Below are positions 53,804 through 63,392 of a DNA stretch of 64,000 nt, piece by piece (position 1 is the first letter of the stretch; every line of letters starts with the position of its first letter). Location: assembly GCA_025141675.1 (NCBI GenBank), contig CP081161.1, forward strand, positions 1,090,001 to 1,154,000, written 5' to 3'. The position numbers were made by a program, and so were the translations under genes. The stretch is from Rhodobacteraceae bacterium S2214. GTDB lineage: Bacteria > Pseudomonadota > Alphaproteobacteria > Rhodobacterales > Rhodobacteraceae. The notes under the pieces are model-generated. The model was not told the origin of the DNA. It searched no databases and worked only from the letters and a program-made list of their open reading frames with translations.

Positions 53804-54985
53804 TTATTCGGCAGCGACGGTTTGAGGCGCTGCCCCGTTCAGGCGGCCAGAAAGGCGCACCAAAACGATCCCGACAACCACCACTCCGGCGGCGATGTAG
53901 GGCGCTGCGGCAAGGCCGATCCCCTCGACCACGAGACCACCGGCCCATGCACCCCCGGCGATGCCGAGGTTGAACGCACCGATGTTCAGGCCAGATGCTA
54001 CGTCAACAGCACCGGGCGAAACTTCGCGCGCAATTTGCACGACGTAAGACTGCAGCGGCGGCACGTTAGCGAAGGCAAAGCCGCCCCAGAATGCCGCGAC
54101 CGCGATGGCTGCAATAGGGCTGGTAAGGAACGCACCAAGTGCAACCAGTGATATCGCAAGGCCCGCAAAGATCACGGTCAGGGAAGGCACTGCACCGATA
54201 CGGTCAGCCAGTTTGCCTCCCGCTATGTTCCCTACGGCAACAGATGCACCGTAAAGCAGCAACACCAGACTAACCGCGCCTGCGGACAGGCCTGTGACTT
54301 CGTTCAGCATCGGCGCAAGGAAGGTAAAGGCGATGAAGTTACCGCCATAGCCGACAGCCGTGATCAGATAGACCAGCAACAGACGCGGTGAGGTCAGCAC
54401 CTGCAGCTGCGCCTTGATCCCTGCCGACGCGTTTTTGGTCAGATTGGCGGGCACCAGAATGGCAGACGCGACAAAACCAATCAGACCAAGTGCTACAACG
54501 CCAAGGAAGGTCGACTGCCAGCCGAAGTTCTGGCCGATGAACGTCCCCAATGGCACACCCGTTACCAATGCGACGGTCAAACCAAGGAACACGAGCGCAA
54601 TGGCCGAGCTTTCCTTTTCAGGTTCCACAAGATCCGTGGCGATGGTCGAGGCAATGGCAAAGAATACGCCGTGCGCCAGACCGGTTATAAAGCGGGCCGC
54701 GACAAGGCTGCCGTAATCCGGCGCAAAGGCGGCATAGCCATTGCCGAGGATGAACAGCGCCAACAGGAGCAGTAACAGTGTCTTGCGCGGCACACGGTCG
54801 GCCATGGCGGTTAGCACGGGCGCGCCGATGGTCACGCCAAGGGCATAGAGGCTGACCAGCAGACCGGCAGAAGGAATAGAAACGCCAAGATCGGCGGCGA
54901 TGGTGGGAAGCAGGCCGACGATAACGAACTCTGTCGTTCCGACGGCGAAAGCGCTGATGGTCAGCGCCCAAAGGGCAAGGGGCAT
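53804..54985 (-). CDS. MFS transporter, AraJ/sugar-efflux type
   Basis: A 393-residue inner membrane protein with 12 hydrophobic helices of the DHA1/AraJ type (start MPLALWALTISAFAVGTTEFVIVGLLP). The MFS motif A region ADRVPRKTLL lies between helices 2 and 3. Substrates of the group include sugars and drugs. It is divergent from a LysR-type gene, which probably regulates it. Confidence 0.85.
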   Translation of the reverse strand: MPLALWALTISAFAVGTTEFVIVGLLPTIAADLGVSIPSAGLLVSLYALGVTIGAPVLTAMADRVPRKTLLLLLLALFILGNGYAAFAPDYGSLVAARFITGLAHGVFFAIASTIATDLVEPEKESSAIALVFLGLTVALVTGVPLGTFIGQNFGWQSTFLGVVALGLIGFVASAILVPANLTKNASAGIKAQLQVLTSPRLLLVYLITAVGYGGNFIAFTFLAPMLNEVTGLSAGAVSLVLLLYGASVAVGNIAGGKLADRIGAVPSLTVIFAGLAISLVALGAFLTSPIAAIAVAAFWGGFAFANVPPLQSYVVQIAREVSPGAVDVASGLNIGAFNLGIAGGAWAGGLVVEGIGLAAAPYIAAGVVVVGIVLVRLSGRLNGAAPQTVAAE

Positions 54986-55096
54986 CGGTTATCTCCAATA
55001 AATTTGATGTCGACGCCACATATGCCTGTCGCTATCTGTTGCGAGAACAGACAAGTTTGGAATAGATCATTGCAGAAACTGCATGAATTGCTGCGC

Positions 55097-55966
55097 ATGG
55101 GGGATTTGGCTGCCTTTGTCGGGATCGTGGATGACGGCGGCTTTGCTGAATCCGCGCGGCGCAGGGGCGTGTCTGCCTCGACCCTCAGCCGATCAATCAC
55201 GCGACTGGAAGAGCAATTGAAGGTTACGTTGCTCAGGCGCACGACGCGGTCTATCGAGATCACCCCCGAAGGGGCAGCCGTTCTGGCCCAGGCGCGCGAG
55301 ATTTTGGACCGCAGCGAAGCCCTGCAAGAAATCGCGACCAGCGGGCAGGCTCCCGCCGGCCCTCTGCGTGTAAATGCGCCGGTTCCTTATGTCCTGCATA
55401 TTCTTGCCCCGCGACTGGCCGAGTTCCACGCAAAATACCCGGACATTCAGCTGTCGATCGATATGACGGATACGCTGGTGGATCTGATCGGAAGCCACGC
55501 AGATGTTGCCATCAGACTGGGTCAGCTGCCGGACAGCGACATGTTGCACCGGCCTTTGGGGCGCACCGCTTGGAAATTGGTGGCTGCGCCGGAGTATCTC
55601 GATTGCAAAGGCTGGCCTGAAACACCCGCTGACCTCGCACGGCTGGAACAAGTGCGCTTCGCGGCACCCGATCATATCAACACATTGCGTTTTACAGGAC
55701 TAGCCGAGCCAGTAACGGTGCCTACCGCCCTGACTTCGGGCAACGGAGAGGCCGTCCGCCAGTTGGTATTAGGCGGTCTGGGCATCGCCCGCTTCTCCGA
55801 TTTTATGATCGCAGACGATATACGCGCAGGGCGCTTGGTTGAGCTGTTCGCCGGACAGCTTTCAGCGGACCCGCTGAATATCTCAGCGCTCTACCTCACC
55901 CGCGTCTCGGGCCTGCGCCGGTTGGGTGTTTTTCTGGATTGGTTGGGGACCGTTGCTCGATGTTAA
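55097..55966 (+). CDS. LysR-family regulator
   Basis: A 289-residue LysR-type regulator with an N-terminal winged helix (GFAESARRRGVSASTLSRSITRLEEQL) and a C-terminal effector-binding domain. The ATG at 55097 gives the usual short lead before the helix-turn-helix; the frame is open to 55004, which would place the start inside the divergent promoter region. The MFS gene is the obvious target. Confidence 0.85.
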   Translation: MGDLAAFVGIVDDGGFAESARRRGVSASTLSRSITRLEEQLKVTLLRRTTRSIEITPEGAAVLAQAREILDRSEALQEIATSGQAPAGPLRVNAPVPYVLHILAPRLAEFHAKYPDIQLSIDMTDTLVDLIGSHADVAIRLGQLPDSDMLHRPLGRTAWKLVAAPEYLDCKGWPETPADLARLEQVRFAAPDHINTLRFTGLAEPVTVPTALTSGNGEAVRQLVLGGLGIARFSDFMIADDIRAGRLVELFAGQLSADPLNISALYLTRVSGLRRLGVFLDWLGTVARC

Positions 55967-56236
55967 GTCAAGCGTGCGCCTTTCATCACGTATAACGCGT
56001 CCGAGCAAAGCGTGGCCTCCAAAAGGAGGCCCTACCAAGCATATATGGACATATTTTTGGATGTCGGCTTTCTGGAAGCTGCACTGCAGCAGCGCGCCGC
56101 CATGTGAACGGCTTGTAAGGGCCGAAAAGACCCTTTTTTCCGTCTGGTGTCGCGTTGCGCCACTGTAGGTGTTGCTGATTAGGTCGGGAAAGTAAGTTGG
56201 AATTGGTCACATGTAATACTTACGACATTTCTCTTT
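55967..56236. other. Gap between the LysR gene and module 2 region
   Basis: A 270-base stretch with a GGCCTCC-AAAA-GGAGGCC hairpin (56014-56031) and a terminator (56117-56139). The left edge of the second Tn7-like element may lie here or just upstream of 57118; no terminal repeat could be identified. Confidence 0.45.
56117..56139 (+). terminator. Terminator behind the LysR gene
   Basis: A short AAGGG/CCCTT stem (56117-56121 with 56131-56135) runs directly into TTTTTT. Polarity fits the plus-strand LysR transcript. Confidence 0.5.
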
Positions 56237-56842
56237 TCAAAGGTCTCTCTTGTTGTCGCTAAGCCCTTCTAAACTGGCTGGCAAATGTCGTCGCACTGTC
56301 TTGGTACTAACACCGAGCCGATCTGCCGTTTTTCCCAAGTCGGATCCTTCTTCACGATAGACCTCGAGCAAGGCGGTTTGTGTAAGGCATAACTTGCCGT
56401 TACGATCAACGATCTCGACGCCAGATTGCCGTAGCCATTTCCTTATCTTTTCGTGCCCCACTCCGTGCAGGGCGGCCAATTTGTTTGTACTTGGAATTGC
56501 TTCATATTGATCGCTTAACATTTTTCCGAAATCAAAACCTGCAAGCATGCAGTGTTTGATTACGCGAGACCCTGTCATCCCACCCAAAAGCCCACCAACA
56601 AATACCGCAGAGCGCTCGATCTCCATATTATAAGCAATAATGATAGACGGCCATGCTACATCGTGCACCTGAGTTTCTACCCCGCTGAGGTAATCTGGTT
56701 CCCTTCCGAAAAACTCGTGAAACATTCTAATCGAACAGCCCAACATCAATTCATCAGGGATGGTCAAGGATGCCCGTCCACGGCGCGTCCGATTCCCCAT
56801 CCTGAAGATCATGACGTCTCGAAGGTCGGGTCGTTTCACCAT
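56237..56842 (-). CDS. HTH protein divergent from module 2
   Basis: A 201-residue protein with two helix-turn-helix-like units: KLAALHGVGHEKIRKWLRQSG (about residues 121-141) and DLGKTADRLGVSTKTVRRHL (about 168-187), and an N-terminal half of unknown fold. The ATG at 56842 has AAGGAA upstream. It is divergent from module 2, and its promoter carries the dyad at 56889-56904. It is probably a regulator; it has no counterpart beside module 1. Confidence 0.6.
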   Translation of the reverse strand: MVKRPDLRDVMIFRMGNRTRRGRASLTIPDELMLGCSIRMFHEFFGREPDYLSGVETQVHDVAWPSIIIAYNMEIERSAVFVGGLLGGMTGSRVIKHCMLAGFDFGKMLSDQYEAIPSTNKLAALHGVGHEKIRKWLRQSGVEIVDRNGKLCLTQTALLEVYREEGSDLGKTADRLGVSTKTVRRHLPASLEGLSDNKRDL

Positions 56843-56888
56843 GTAGATTCGTTCCTTCAGAGACAGGGTAAGAAGCCATCTCCGAATT

Positions 56889-56904
56889 TCACAAATATAT
56901 GTGA
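56889..56904. promoter_or_regulatory. Dyad TCACA-N6-TGTGA
   Basis: TCACA (56889-56893) and TGTGA (56900-56904) with an AT-only centre lie 47 bases upstream of the divergent HTH gene. The core TTCACAAAT recurs in the module 1 inverted repeat (19425-19437). It is a candidate operator for the HTH gene, the Ner-like gene, or the element's own end. Confidence 0.4.
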
Positions 56905-57117
56905 CAAAAATCCAGTACTTTCGAGTGCGAACCGGAGAACAGGGACATATGCGCTCAAAATTCAATTCGAACGTACCCGATCGGGTAACGATTTTTCAGA
57001 TTCAAGCGCAAATGTCCTTAATGCATTGAATTATATTAATTTATTGACCTTCGTTTCACTCAGTCTTACGAATTGACCCCATTGTATCGCCAAAGCCATT
57101 GAGGAGCTCAGAGTTAG

Positions 57118-57417
57118 TTGGACTTGCTTACCGAACTTAAACAGCAATTCGACGCTACCAAGCACCTGGATCAGCTTCGATTGGAGCGCCACGAATTTAT
57201 CAAAGCCCAACTTCGCATTAGGCAAACCAGCCTTGCCGAGACGGGGCGTTTGTTGGGCATAAAGACCGGAACGATGTCCGCTATCTCGCAAGGCATTGGT
57301 AAATCCGAGCGCGTTCAGCGAAAGCTTGCGGAAATCTTGGATATCCCGCCGTCTACATTGTGGCCTGAACGCTTCGAAAAACAAAACGAGGAGAAAACCA
57401 ATGACCTAGAAAAGTAA
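57118..57417 (+). CDS. Ner-like HTH regulator of Tn7-like module 2
   Basis: A 99-residue DNA-binding protein with a helix-turn-helix at about residues 36-60 (SLAETGRLLGIKTGTMSAISQG) and the same closing pattern as module 1 (TLWPERFE). The only start in range is a TTG at 57118, about 11 bases behind GAGGAG; a shorter product is possible. It heads the second tns row and probably represses it. Confidence 0.6.
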   Translation: MDLLTELKQQFDATKHLDQLRLERHEFIKAQLRIRQTSLAETGRLLGIKTGTMSAISQGIGKSERVQRKLAEILDIPPSTLWPERFEKQNEEKTNDLEK

Positions 57418-57419
57418 AA

Positions 57420-57544
57420 ACCTCCGAAAGCGCGTGCGCTTTAGAAGGTCTTTGGGTGTAGTAGATTGGACTCCCTACACCTCTTTCATTCCACAGAATC
57501 CGGAACCGGTCAAGCGCGCAGATGCTTTCTGCGTGGCGGTTCCG
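57420..57544 (+). promoter_or_regulatory. Hairpin-rich leader of module 2
   Basis: Three structures follow the Ner-like stop: a 14-base arm pair with two mismatches (57420-57449), GGTGTAG/CTACACC (57455-57481), and a nested stem CGGAACCG/CGGTTCCG (57501-57544) around CGCAG/CTGCG. The position matches the hairpins at 19814-19967 of module 1. Sequences differ, but the layout is shared. Confidence 0.45.
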
Positions 57545-57569
57545 TTCATCCAATTTTTGAAGGAGAGCC

Positions 57570-58413
57570 ATGACGTGGTCAGGGGTGAGCCCGGCTGCGC
57601 ATGCAAATGCTATGACAGACAACACAGAACCTCTTGAACCAAATTCATCCTTGAGCGGAGCAACCACGCCGCCACCACATTCGAAGCCAACGGACCTCCA
57701 GGCCGCGATACTGAACGATAACTTGGCCGTCTTGGATGACATCAGAGACCTGCCGCCGCTGCCCAGCCAAGCAACGCGCCGGATTGGGAAGCGTAAAAAA
57801 ATCAGTTCCCGAGGCGGCGTCCTCGTACAATTGTCCAGTTGGAAAAGGCCGAGAGTTGTCTACTTTGAAAGCAAGCTGGAACAGCGTGTTCTGTTTGTGC
57901 TTCTGGCGCGGGGCGATGTCATCGATCTTTGGGAACAACCTCCTTTGGTCCGGTACTTTGATGACGAGGGGCAGCCAAAACACCACTTCATCGATTTTTA
58001 CATCGTTCTTGAGTCCGGCAGGCGGATCGCGATCGTCGTCAAACCCGCCAAAATCGCGGCGCGCGCAAAGTTCATGCGGGAGTTGCAGAACATTCGCACG
58101 GCAATCCGAAAGAGTTTTTGCCGATGATCTGGTGTTGATCACAGACCAAGATTTTACGCGGGATGAGGCGCTGAATGCAGAGCGGTACCATGATTTTTCA
58201 CGCCATCGTTGTCCTGCGACGTTCGATCAACTGCGCGCACTTGTTTCGACAACTTCGTTCCCGACGACAATGGGGGATTTAGTGCGAGCTTTGGATGCCG
58301 GCGGCGGCGGTTTCGGAGCGATCTTCATCGCAATCTACGAGGGCCTACTGACCGCAGACCGCACGTCAAAAATTGATGCAGATACATCGATCCTCAAGGG
58401 GGCTGCACAATGA
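57570..58413 (+). pseudogene. tnsA: TnsA-like endonuclease, module 2, frameshifted
   Basis: The frame from 57570 (behind AAGGAGAG) encodes the nuclease core: YFESKLEQ, FIDFYIVL and IAIVVKP. It stops at 58125-58127 after IRKSF. The +1 frame continues as ADDLVLITDQDFTRDEALN to 58413 and overlaps tnsB as ATGA. Module 1 has SFADDVVLVTDRSF here, so one T in the run 58115-58119 appears extra. The nuclease residues lie before the shift; the lost part is the C-terminal domain that should contact TnsC. Slippage on five T is unlikely to restore much product. Confidence 0.75.
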
Positions 58414-60563
58414 GCCAATTGACGCACTACACAACATTTGATCGCTTGACGGTTGAGCCGCGGAAGTACCAATGCGTGGCGGTCACAGGCATCGGTGCCA
58501 CGTATGAGAGCACGGATACGCCGGTTGCGACGCTGTTCCTCACCTTCGAGGAGCTGCGTCAAAAGCTCAAGCAGCCTGATGTGTTGCTCGAACGGGACTA
58601 TTTTCTTACCGGAGCCAGTGAGACCCGCGAACTTGCCAACACCGACATTATTGGCGCACTACCTCTGAAGGTGCAGACAGAAGTAGTTTGGCGCTACGCA
58701 TATGTCAGCCCGCTTTTGCAGTTCTTTGCACTCGGGCGCGCGAAACGCACGGAATTCCATGTCAACGCGGTCCTTGAGGAGATTGAAAGGCTTGTAAACA
58801 AGCAAGCCAAAGCGGTGCAAGGCGGCTGGACATCAAAGCGGGCAGGCAAAGAGAAGGTGTACCGAGATGCGCCTTGTGCCAGTACGGTTTTAGAGTGGGT
58901 GCGCCGCTTTGAGGCTGCAGGCAATTCACCTCTTTGCCTTGTTCCGCGAACGCATCTCTCTGGCAATCGTAATCCGCGCTTCAGCCTTGTCGAATTGCGC
59001 ATGCTGGGAGAAGCCATCGGTAGTTATTTAACACGCAAGCGGAGGTCAAAACGTCAGGTCGCAGCCGATTGTAAAGCCAGCTTTGATGCGAAGAATAAGC
59101 AGTTTGAGCAAGATGGCCTGCCGTTGCTTCAAGTCCCCTCGAAACCAATGGTTGAGCGGGAAATCGCGAAGCTTGATCCCTACACAACCTACGCTGCGCG
59201 ACATGGAATTGAAGCTGCCAATCGAAAGTTCCTTTTGTATGAGGAAGGCATCGACGCTGCTTATCCGATGGAACGAGTGGAAATCGACGAGTGGCAGGTT
59301 GATCTGATATCAATCTTGGCACAGCGCGGGGCCTTGGCAGGGCTTTCTCCGCAACAGCTTGCCGCGCTGCCACGGGGGCGACGGTGGCTGTACCTTGCGA
59401 TCGATTGCGCAACGCGCTGCGTGGTGGGCATGAGATTGGCGGTCACGCCTAACTCGGAAGATGCCATTGCGCTTTTAGCCGATGCAACCCGCGATAAGAG
59501 CGATTTGGCTGCTGCAGCCGGATGTAGGTCGGAATGGGGACACTACGGCGGGCTTAAAACTGTTCCGTCAGACCTCGGATCAGCTTTTGTCGATGACCGT
59601 TTTCGTACTGCGATCTTCGATGCATCTGGCCTTCCGGAAACTCCACCTGGTGGGTTACCGCATCTGCGGTCGCGTGTTGAGCGGATATTCGGGACGTTCG
59701 GTACGAACCTGATGCCCGGCCTCGCGGGGCCGACATTTTTTAATCCAAAAGAAAGGGGTGACTATCCGTCTGTGGAAACGGCCGCGATTACAGATGATAC
59801 CTTAATACAGATGCTGATCCTGTACGTGGTGGACGTCTATCATAACCGGCCCCATCGGGGTCTCAAGGGAGAAACACCCAATAACTGCTGGAAGAGGCTG
59901 GCCGCAGAAAAAGGCGTCGTTCCTGATCTCCCAGAACGGATCCGGCGTCGCGCTTTCGGCAAGAGTCTCACGCGTAAAGTGAGCGGCAAAGGGGTGGAGG
60001 TCTTCGATATCCACTACACTTGTGCGGCCCTGCGGCGTTTTCACCTTCATAGCCATGAAGAAGACGTCGAGATCAAAGTTGATCTCAACGACATCGGCTG
60101 GATCATGGTGCGTGTTGATGACGCTTGGTACCCGGCAAGGGCAATTCAGAAGTGCTTCGACGGTGTTTCCTACGATGACTGGAAAGAAACGTCACGCCAG
60201 CTTGCGATGAAGTATCGCGATCAGGCGACCATCCACGAAAGCACGGTTGCTGAGGCGCTTGCCAAGATCGTCGCGTTGAATGCGGCAGACGAGCACACCT
60301 TCGGCGCGCAGCTACGCGCGGTGACACCTTACGGCCTGCGGCGCGGCATGGATGATTTGCATCTTGGTTTGGCCATCGAGCCAGATGATCCGGAGCGTTT
60401 TGATCTCCCGCCCGATGACGACCTTTTTGGGCACGTGGTCCCATTGCCGCAGTCAGACAGCGGTGGGGGAGGTGCGACTTTTGAAGCCGAAGACACCCGC
60501 AACTTAGAAACTGATATGAGCGACATTGACCGCGCTTCCACATGGAGCTTTGACAATGACTGA
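58410..60563 (+). CDS. tnsB: TnsB-like DDE transposase, module 2
   Basis: A 717-residue TnsB/MuA-type transposase, clearly a paralogue of module 1. The DDE residues are in VEIDEWQVDL (Asp about 293), PSDLGSAF (Asp about 388) and RVERIFGTF (Glu about 424), with the same spacing as module 1. An acidic tail follows. It overlaps tnsA by 4 and tnsC by 8 bases. Confidence 0.9.
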   Translation: MSQLTHYTTFDRLTVEPRKYQCVAVTGIGATYESTDTPVATLFLTFEELRQKLKQPDVLLERDYFLTGASETRELANTDIIGALPLKVQTEVVWRYAYVSPLLQFFALGRAKRTEFHVNAVLEEIERLVNKQAKAVQGGWTSKRAGKEKVYRDAPCASTVLEWVRRFEAAGNSPLCLVPRTHLSGNRNPRFSLVELRMLGEAIGSYLTRKRRSKRQVAADCKASFDAKNKQFEQDGLPLLQVPSKPMVEREIAKLDPYTTYAARHGIEAANRKFLLYEEGIDAAYPMERVEIDEWQVDLISILAQRGALAGLSPQQLAALPRGRRWLYLAIDCATRCVVGMRLAVTPNSEDAIALLADATRDKSDLAAAAGCRSEWGHYGGLKTVPSDLGSAFVDDRFRTAIFDASGLPETPPGGLPHLRSRVERIFGTFGTNLMPGLAGPTFFNPKERGDYPSVETAAITDDTLIQMLILYVVDVYHNRPHRGLKGETPNNCWKRLAAEKGVVPDLPERIRRRAFGKSLTRKVSGKGVEVFDIHYTCAALRRFHLHSHEEDVEIKVDLNDIGWIMVRVDDAWYPARAIQKCFDGVSYDDWKETSRQLAMKYRDQATIHESTVAEALAKIVALNAADEHTFGAQLRAVTPYGLRRGMDDLHLGLAIEPDDPERFDLPPDDDLFGHVVPLPQSDSGGGGATFEAEDTRNLETDMSDIDRASTWSFDND

Positions 60564-61521
60564 TCTTAACAACATTCACTTCAAGATCGCAAAACTGCGG
60601 GCAGAATTCATCAAGAGTGAGCCTTATGATCGGCTTTGGGACCAATTTGATCGCCAAATTCAGCGCAGGAGGGCAAATCTATCCCTTGGTCTGTATGGTG
60701 AAGCGCGGGGGCTGGCGGTCGTCGGCGCCCCCGGTAGCGGCAAGTCGACCTTGGTGAACCGGCTTTTAACCCAGTATCCCGATTTGTCACAACCCCAACC
60801 TGAACAGATGAAGGCTGAACTTATCAGTCTTCTGGTGCCATCACCCGCGACATTGAAATATGTTGGCTCCGCCATGTTGGGAGGGCTTGGGTATCCCCTG
60901 ACGCGGGACAAGCCCGCAGGGTTTATCTGGGATCAAGTGCGGGATCTTTTGCACAAGCGGGAGACATTGTTTGTTCATCTTGACGAGGCCCAAGACCTCT
61001 TTTCGACCAAAAATCTGAACACGCGAGGCGATGTCGTCAATACGCTCAAATCTCTGATGAACAACCGCGTCTGGCCTGTTGGACTGATCCTATCCGGTAC
61101 CCCCAAGATGCTGGAAATGATCAATTCCGATGATCAACTGAAGCGACGCATCGATATGATCAATCTTGATACGGTCTCTTGGAGCACGCATGGCACAGAA
61201 GTCCGAGAGACATTCTTGGCGTATGCCGCCAAGGCGGGGTTGAGCATTTGCCCAAAGCTGCAGCTCAACGACTTTTTATCACGACTGGTCCACGCAGGTT
61301 GTAATGAGCTGGGGCTGATCATCGAAATGATCCTCAGCGGCATCGAAAACGCGCTACTTGCCCAGAGTGATGCGCTTCGCATTGATCACTTTGTGGATGC
61401 GTTCCAGCGCAAATCAGGGTGCAGCAGAGGTCTAAATATCTTTGTTGTCTCAGATTATCTGGCAATCGACCCTCGCGCGGTGATGCGCAAAGCTAACCAT
61501 CCGGGAGGGGGCGACCGATGA
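60556..61521 (+). CDS. tnsC: TnsC-like AAA+ ATPase, module 2
   Basis: A 321-residue AAA+ protein with Walker A GAPGSGKS (about residue 56) and Walker B LFVHLDEAQD (about 142), then SGTPKML. The ATG at 60556 overlaps tnsB by 8 bases, the same as in module 1, which fixes the start. It should activate TnsB once TniQ has marked a site. It overlaps tniQ as ATGA. Confidence 0.88.
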   Translation: MTDLNNIHFKIAKLRAEFIKSEPYDRLWDQFDRQIQRRRANLSLGLYGEARGLAVVGAPGSGKSTLVNRLLTQYPDLSQPQPEQMKAELISLLVPSPATLKYVGSAMLGGLGYPLTRDKPAGFIWDQVRDLLHKRETLFVHLDEAQDLFSTKNLNTRGDVVNTLKSLMNNRVWPVGLILSGTPKMLEMINSDDQLKRRIDMINLDTVSWSTHGTEVRETFLAYAAKAGLSICPKLQLNDFLSRLVHAGCNELGLIIEMILSGIENALLAQSDALRIDHFVDAFQRKSGCSRGLNIFVVSDYLAIDPRAVMRKANHPGGGDR

Positions 61522-63392
61522 GCATTCAGCACACGTTATCGTTCCCCATTCAACAGTTTGAGACCGCGACATCTTATGTGTCGCGGCTCGCGCTCTGGTG
61601 CGGTTTGGGCAGCCCGTCTGATCTGTGTCTCGACTGGGGGTTTCGATGGCAGGATGTTGTTCGCGGCGACGATTTTGTTTTTGAGAGAATTGCGGTCACT
61701 GGCGGTGCACACGTTGGGGATCTCAAAAATTGGGCTGTATGTACGATTGCTCCGCATCATTTTAGGGTCGCGGGGCAGGAGGGTACCAAAACTTCACTCA
61801 TTAGGACCCGTTTGCGCGTGTGCCCGCGTTGTCTTGTTGAGGATCGCGACGCGGATTGGCGGCACGGAGCGTACCGCAGGCACTATTGGCAGTTCAGGGC
61901 GATGCGTGCATGTCACATCCACCAGTGCCCGATCATCACGTTGCCGCATGAACGTTACACGATCCAAAACTATGACTTTGCGGGATTGATTGAACGGCAC
62001 TGGCCACATGTTTTGCAAGCGGCTGACGCGGACACACAACGCAAATCGACTGAGTTGGAAGCTTACGTGATGTCACGTCTGCTGGGGCAGGTTGGTACGC
62101 CATTCCTCGACGCAATGCCAATGTATATAGCCACGCGGCTTTGCGAGGTTTTAGGCTTTGTGGTGTTGTTCGGGCCCAAACGTTTGATCTCAAGTGCAAC
62201 TGAGGCCCAACTGGCATTAGCGGGGCAGGCGGGTTTTGACGCTCTAAAAACGGGAGAGCAGGGGCTCAACGCTGCTCTGCAGGGTTTGGTTGCTCCTGCT
62301 GCACTGCGCACGATACATCATCAAGCTGACTTGGGTGCATTGTTTGAGTGGCTTCGTACGTCGAACTTAGGTGCACCGTTTGAGCCGCTCAAGGATATGG
62401 TGCGCGACTTCATCTTTAGAACCTATCCCATCCAAGAGGGCCACACCGTGTTGGGTAAGGCGTGTACGGCGCCTGCGCGTTATACCATCCACAGCGCCTG
62501 GCAATCACTTGGCATACAGCGCAAACGCATGAATCGTATCTTGATCGATGAAGGGTTGGCGTCACTCAACGCAGATGAAAATGCCGTCCGATTGGAAGGC
62601 GCCCTTGGGGTCGCGGATATTGCTCAAATTGCTGCGCGCATGCACGATCGACTCGTTCTTCAAGAGGTCTGTGATCTCTTGGCGATTGGTCCTGATATTG
62701 TGCACCAGCTACGAGACCGTGCGATTTTGACGCCGGTTACTGATGCGCTGGATCAGGTTCCAAAATATGAACGCACTGACGTGACCAAGGTTTTGGACCG
62801 CTTGTTGCTGCGTGTTACCGTGAAAGGAACCTCACATCGGCGTCTTGTGCCGATCTTTGATGCCGCAAGGCGGGTGAGATGCCCGAGTGCAGATATCATT
62901 CACCTGATCTTGGAAGGCAGACTTGCAAAGATCAGTCGGGATGAAAGCATTAGGGGCCTTGCTGGACTCGCGATTTGTCTGCGGGAGTTGCGACAAGTTT
63001 TGCCGCCGTTAGAAATGGCGGCCATCCCGAAAGGCGAGGCGTCGCGCTTATTGCGTGTCACGTATCCTACGATCAACTATCTGATCGATGAAGGCCATTT
63101 GACGTCACAGCGTGTCAGAAATCCAAAATCACGGCAGTTTATTGATGCGGTTTGCCAGGACAGCATCGCAGATTTTAGCAAGACCTACGAGACCCTTGGT
63201 GAATTGGCGCATCGATACAAACGCGCCTCTGGTCCTCTGGGCTGTCATCTCGAAGCGAAGGGCATTTGCCCCATTGAGACCCCGCCGAAAATCAGCTGGT
63301 ACTATGAGCGAAAGGGCTTGGAACTGGGCATTCAAAAGGCCGGTGTTACGCTCGCCGCGGAGACAAAGCGAGAAAGGCGTCAACATGCGTAG
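61518..63392 (+). CDS. tniQ: TniQ/TnsD-like target-selection protein, module 2
   Basis: A 624-residue protein, the closest pair of the two modules with the module 1 tniQ: long stretches such as QFETATSYVSRLA, DVVRGDD, GQEGTK-SLIRTRLRVCP and PHERYTI are shared. The zinc-ribbon region RVCPRCLVEDR...ACHIHQCPI is intact. Its likeness to the module 1 protein suggests related targets. It closes the module; about 430 bases without a gene follow. Confidence 0.82.
   Translation: MSIQHTLSFPIQQFETATSYVSRLALWCGLGSPSDLCLDWGFRWQDVVRGDDFVFERIAVTGGAHVGDLKNWAVCTIAPHHFRVAGQEGTKTSLIRTRLRVCPRCLVEDRDADWRHGAYRRHYWQFRAMRACHIHQCPIITLPHERYTIQNYDFAGLIERHWPHVLQAADADTQRKSTELEAYVMSRLLGQVGTPFLDAMPMYIATRLCEVLGFVVLFGPKRLISSATEAQLALAGQAGFDALKTGEQGLNAALQGLVAPAALRTIHHQADLGALFEWLRTSNLGAPFEPLKDMVRDFIFRTYPIQEGHTVLGKACTAPARYTIHSAWQSLGIQRKRMNRILIDEGLASLNADENAVRLEGALGVADIAQIAARMHDRLVLQEVCDLLAIGPDIVHQLRDRAILTPVTDALDQVPKYERTDVTKVLDRLLLRVTVKGTSHRRLVPIFDAARRVRCPSADIIHLILEGRLAKISRDESIRGLAGLAICLRELRQVLPPLEMAAIPKGEASRLLRVTYPTINYLIDEGHLTSQRVRNPKSRQFIDAVCQDSIADFSKTYETLGELAHRYKRASGPLGCHLEAKGICPIETPPKISWYYERKGLELGIQKAGVTLAAETKRERRQHA

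Noticed and set aside
58110..58127. Programmed frameshifting to make full-length TnsA in module 2
   Set aside because: The run is only five T without a slippery heptamer or a clear stimulator, and the module 1 homologue reads through in one frame; a simple insertion is more likely.
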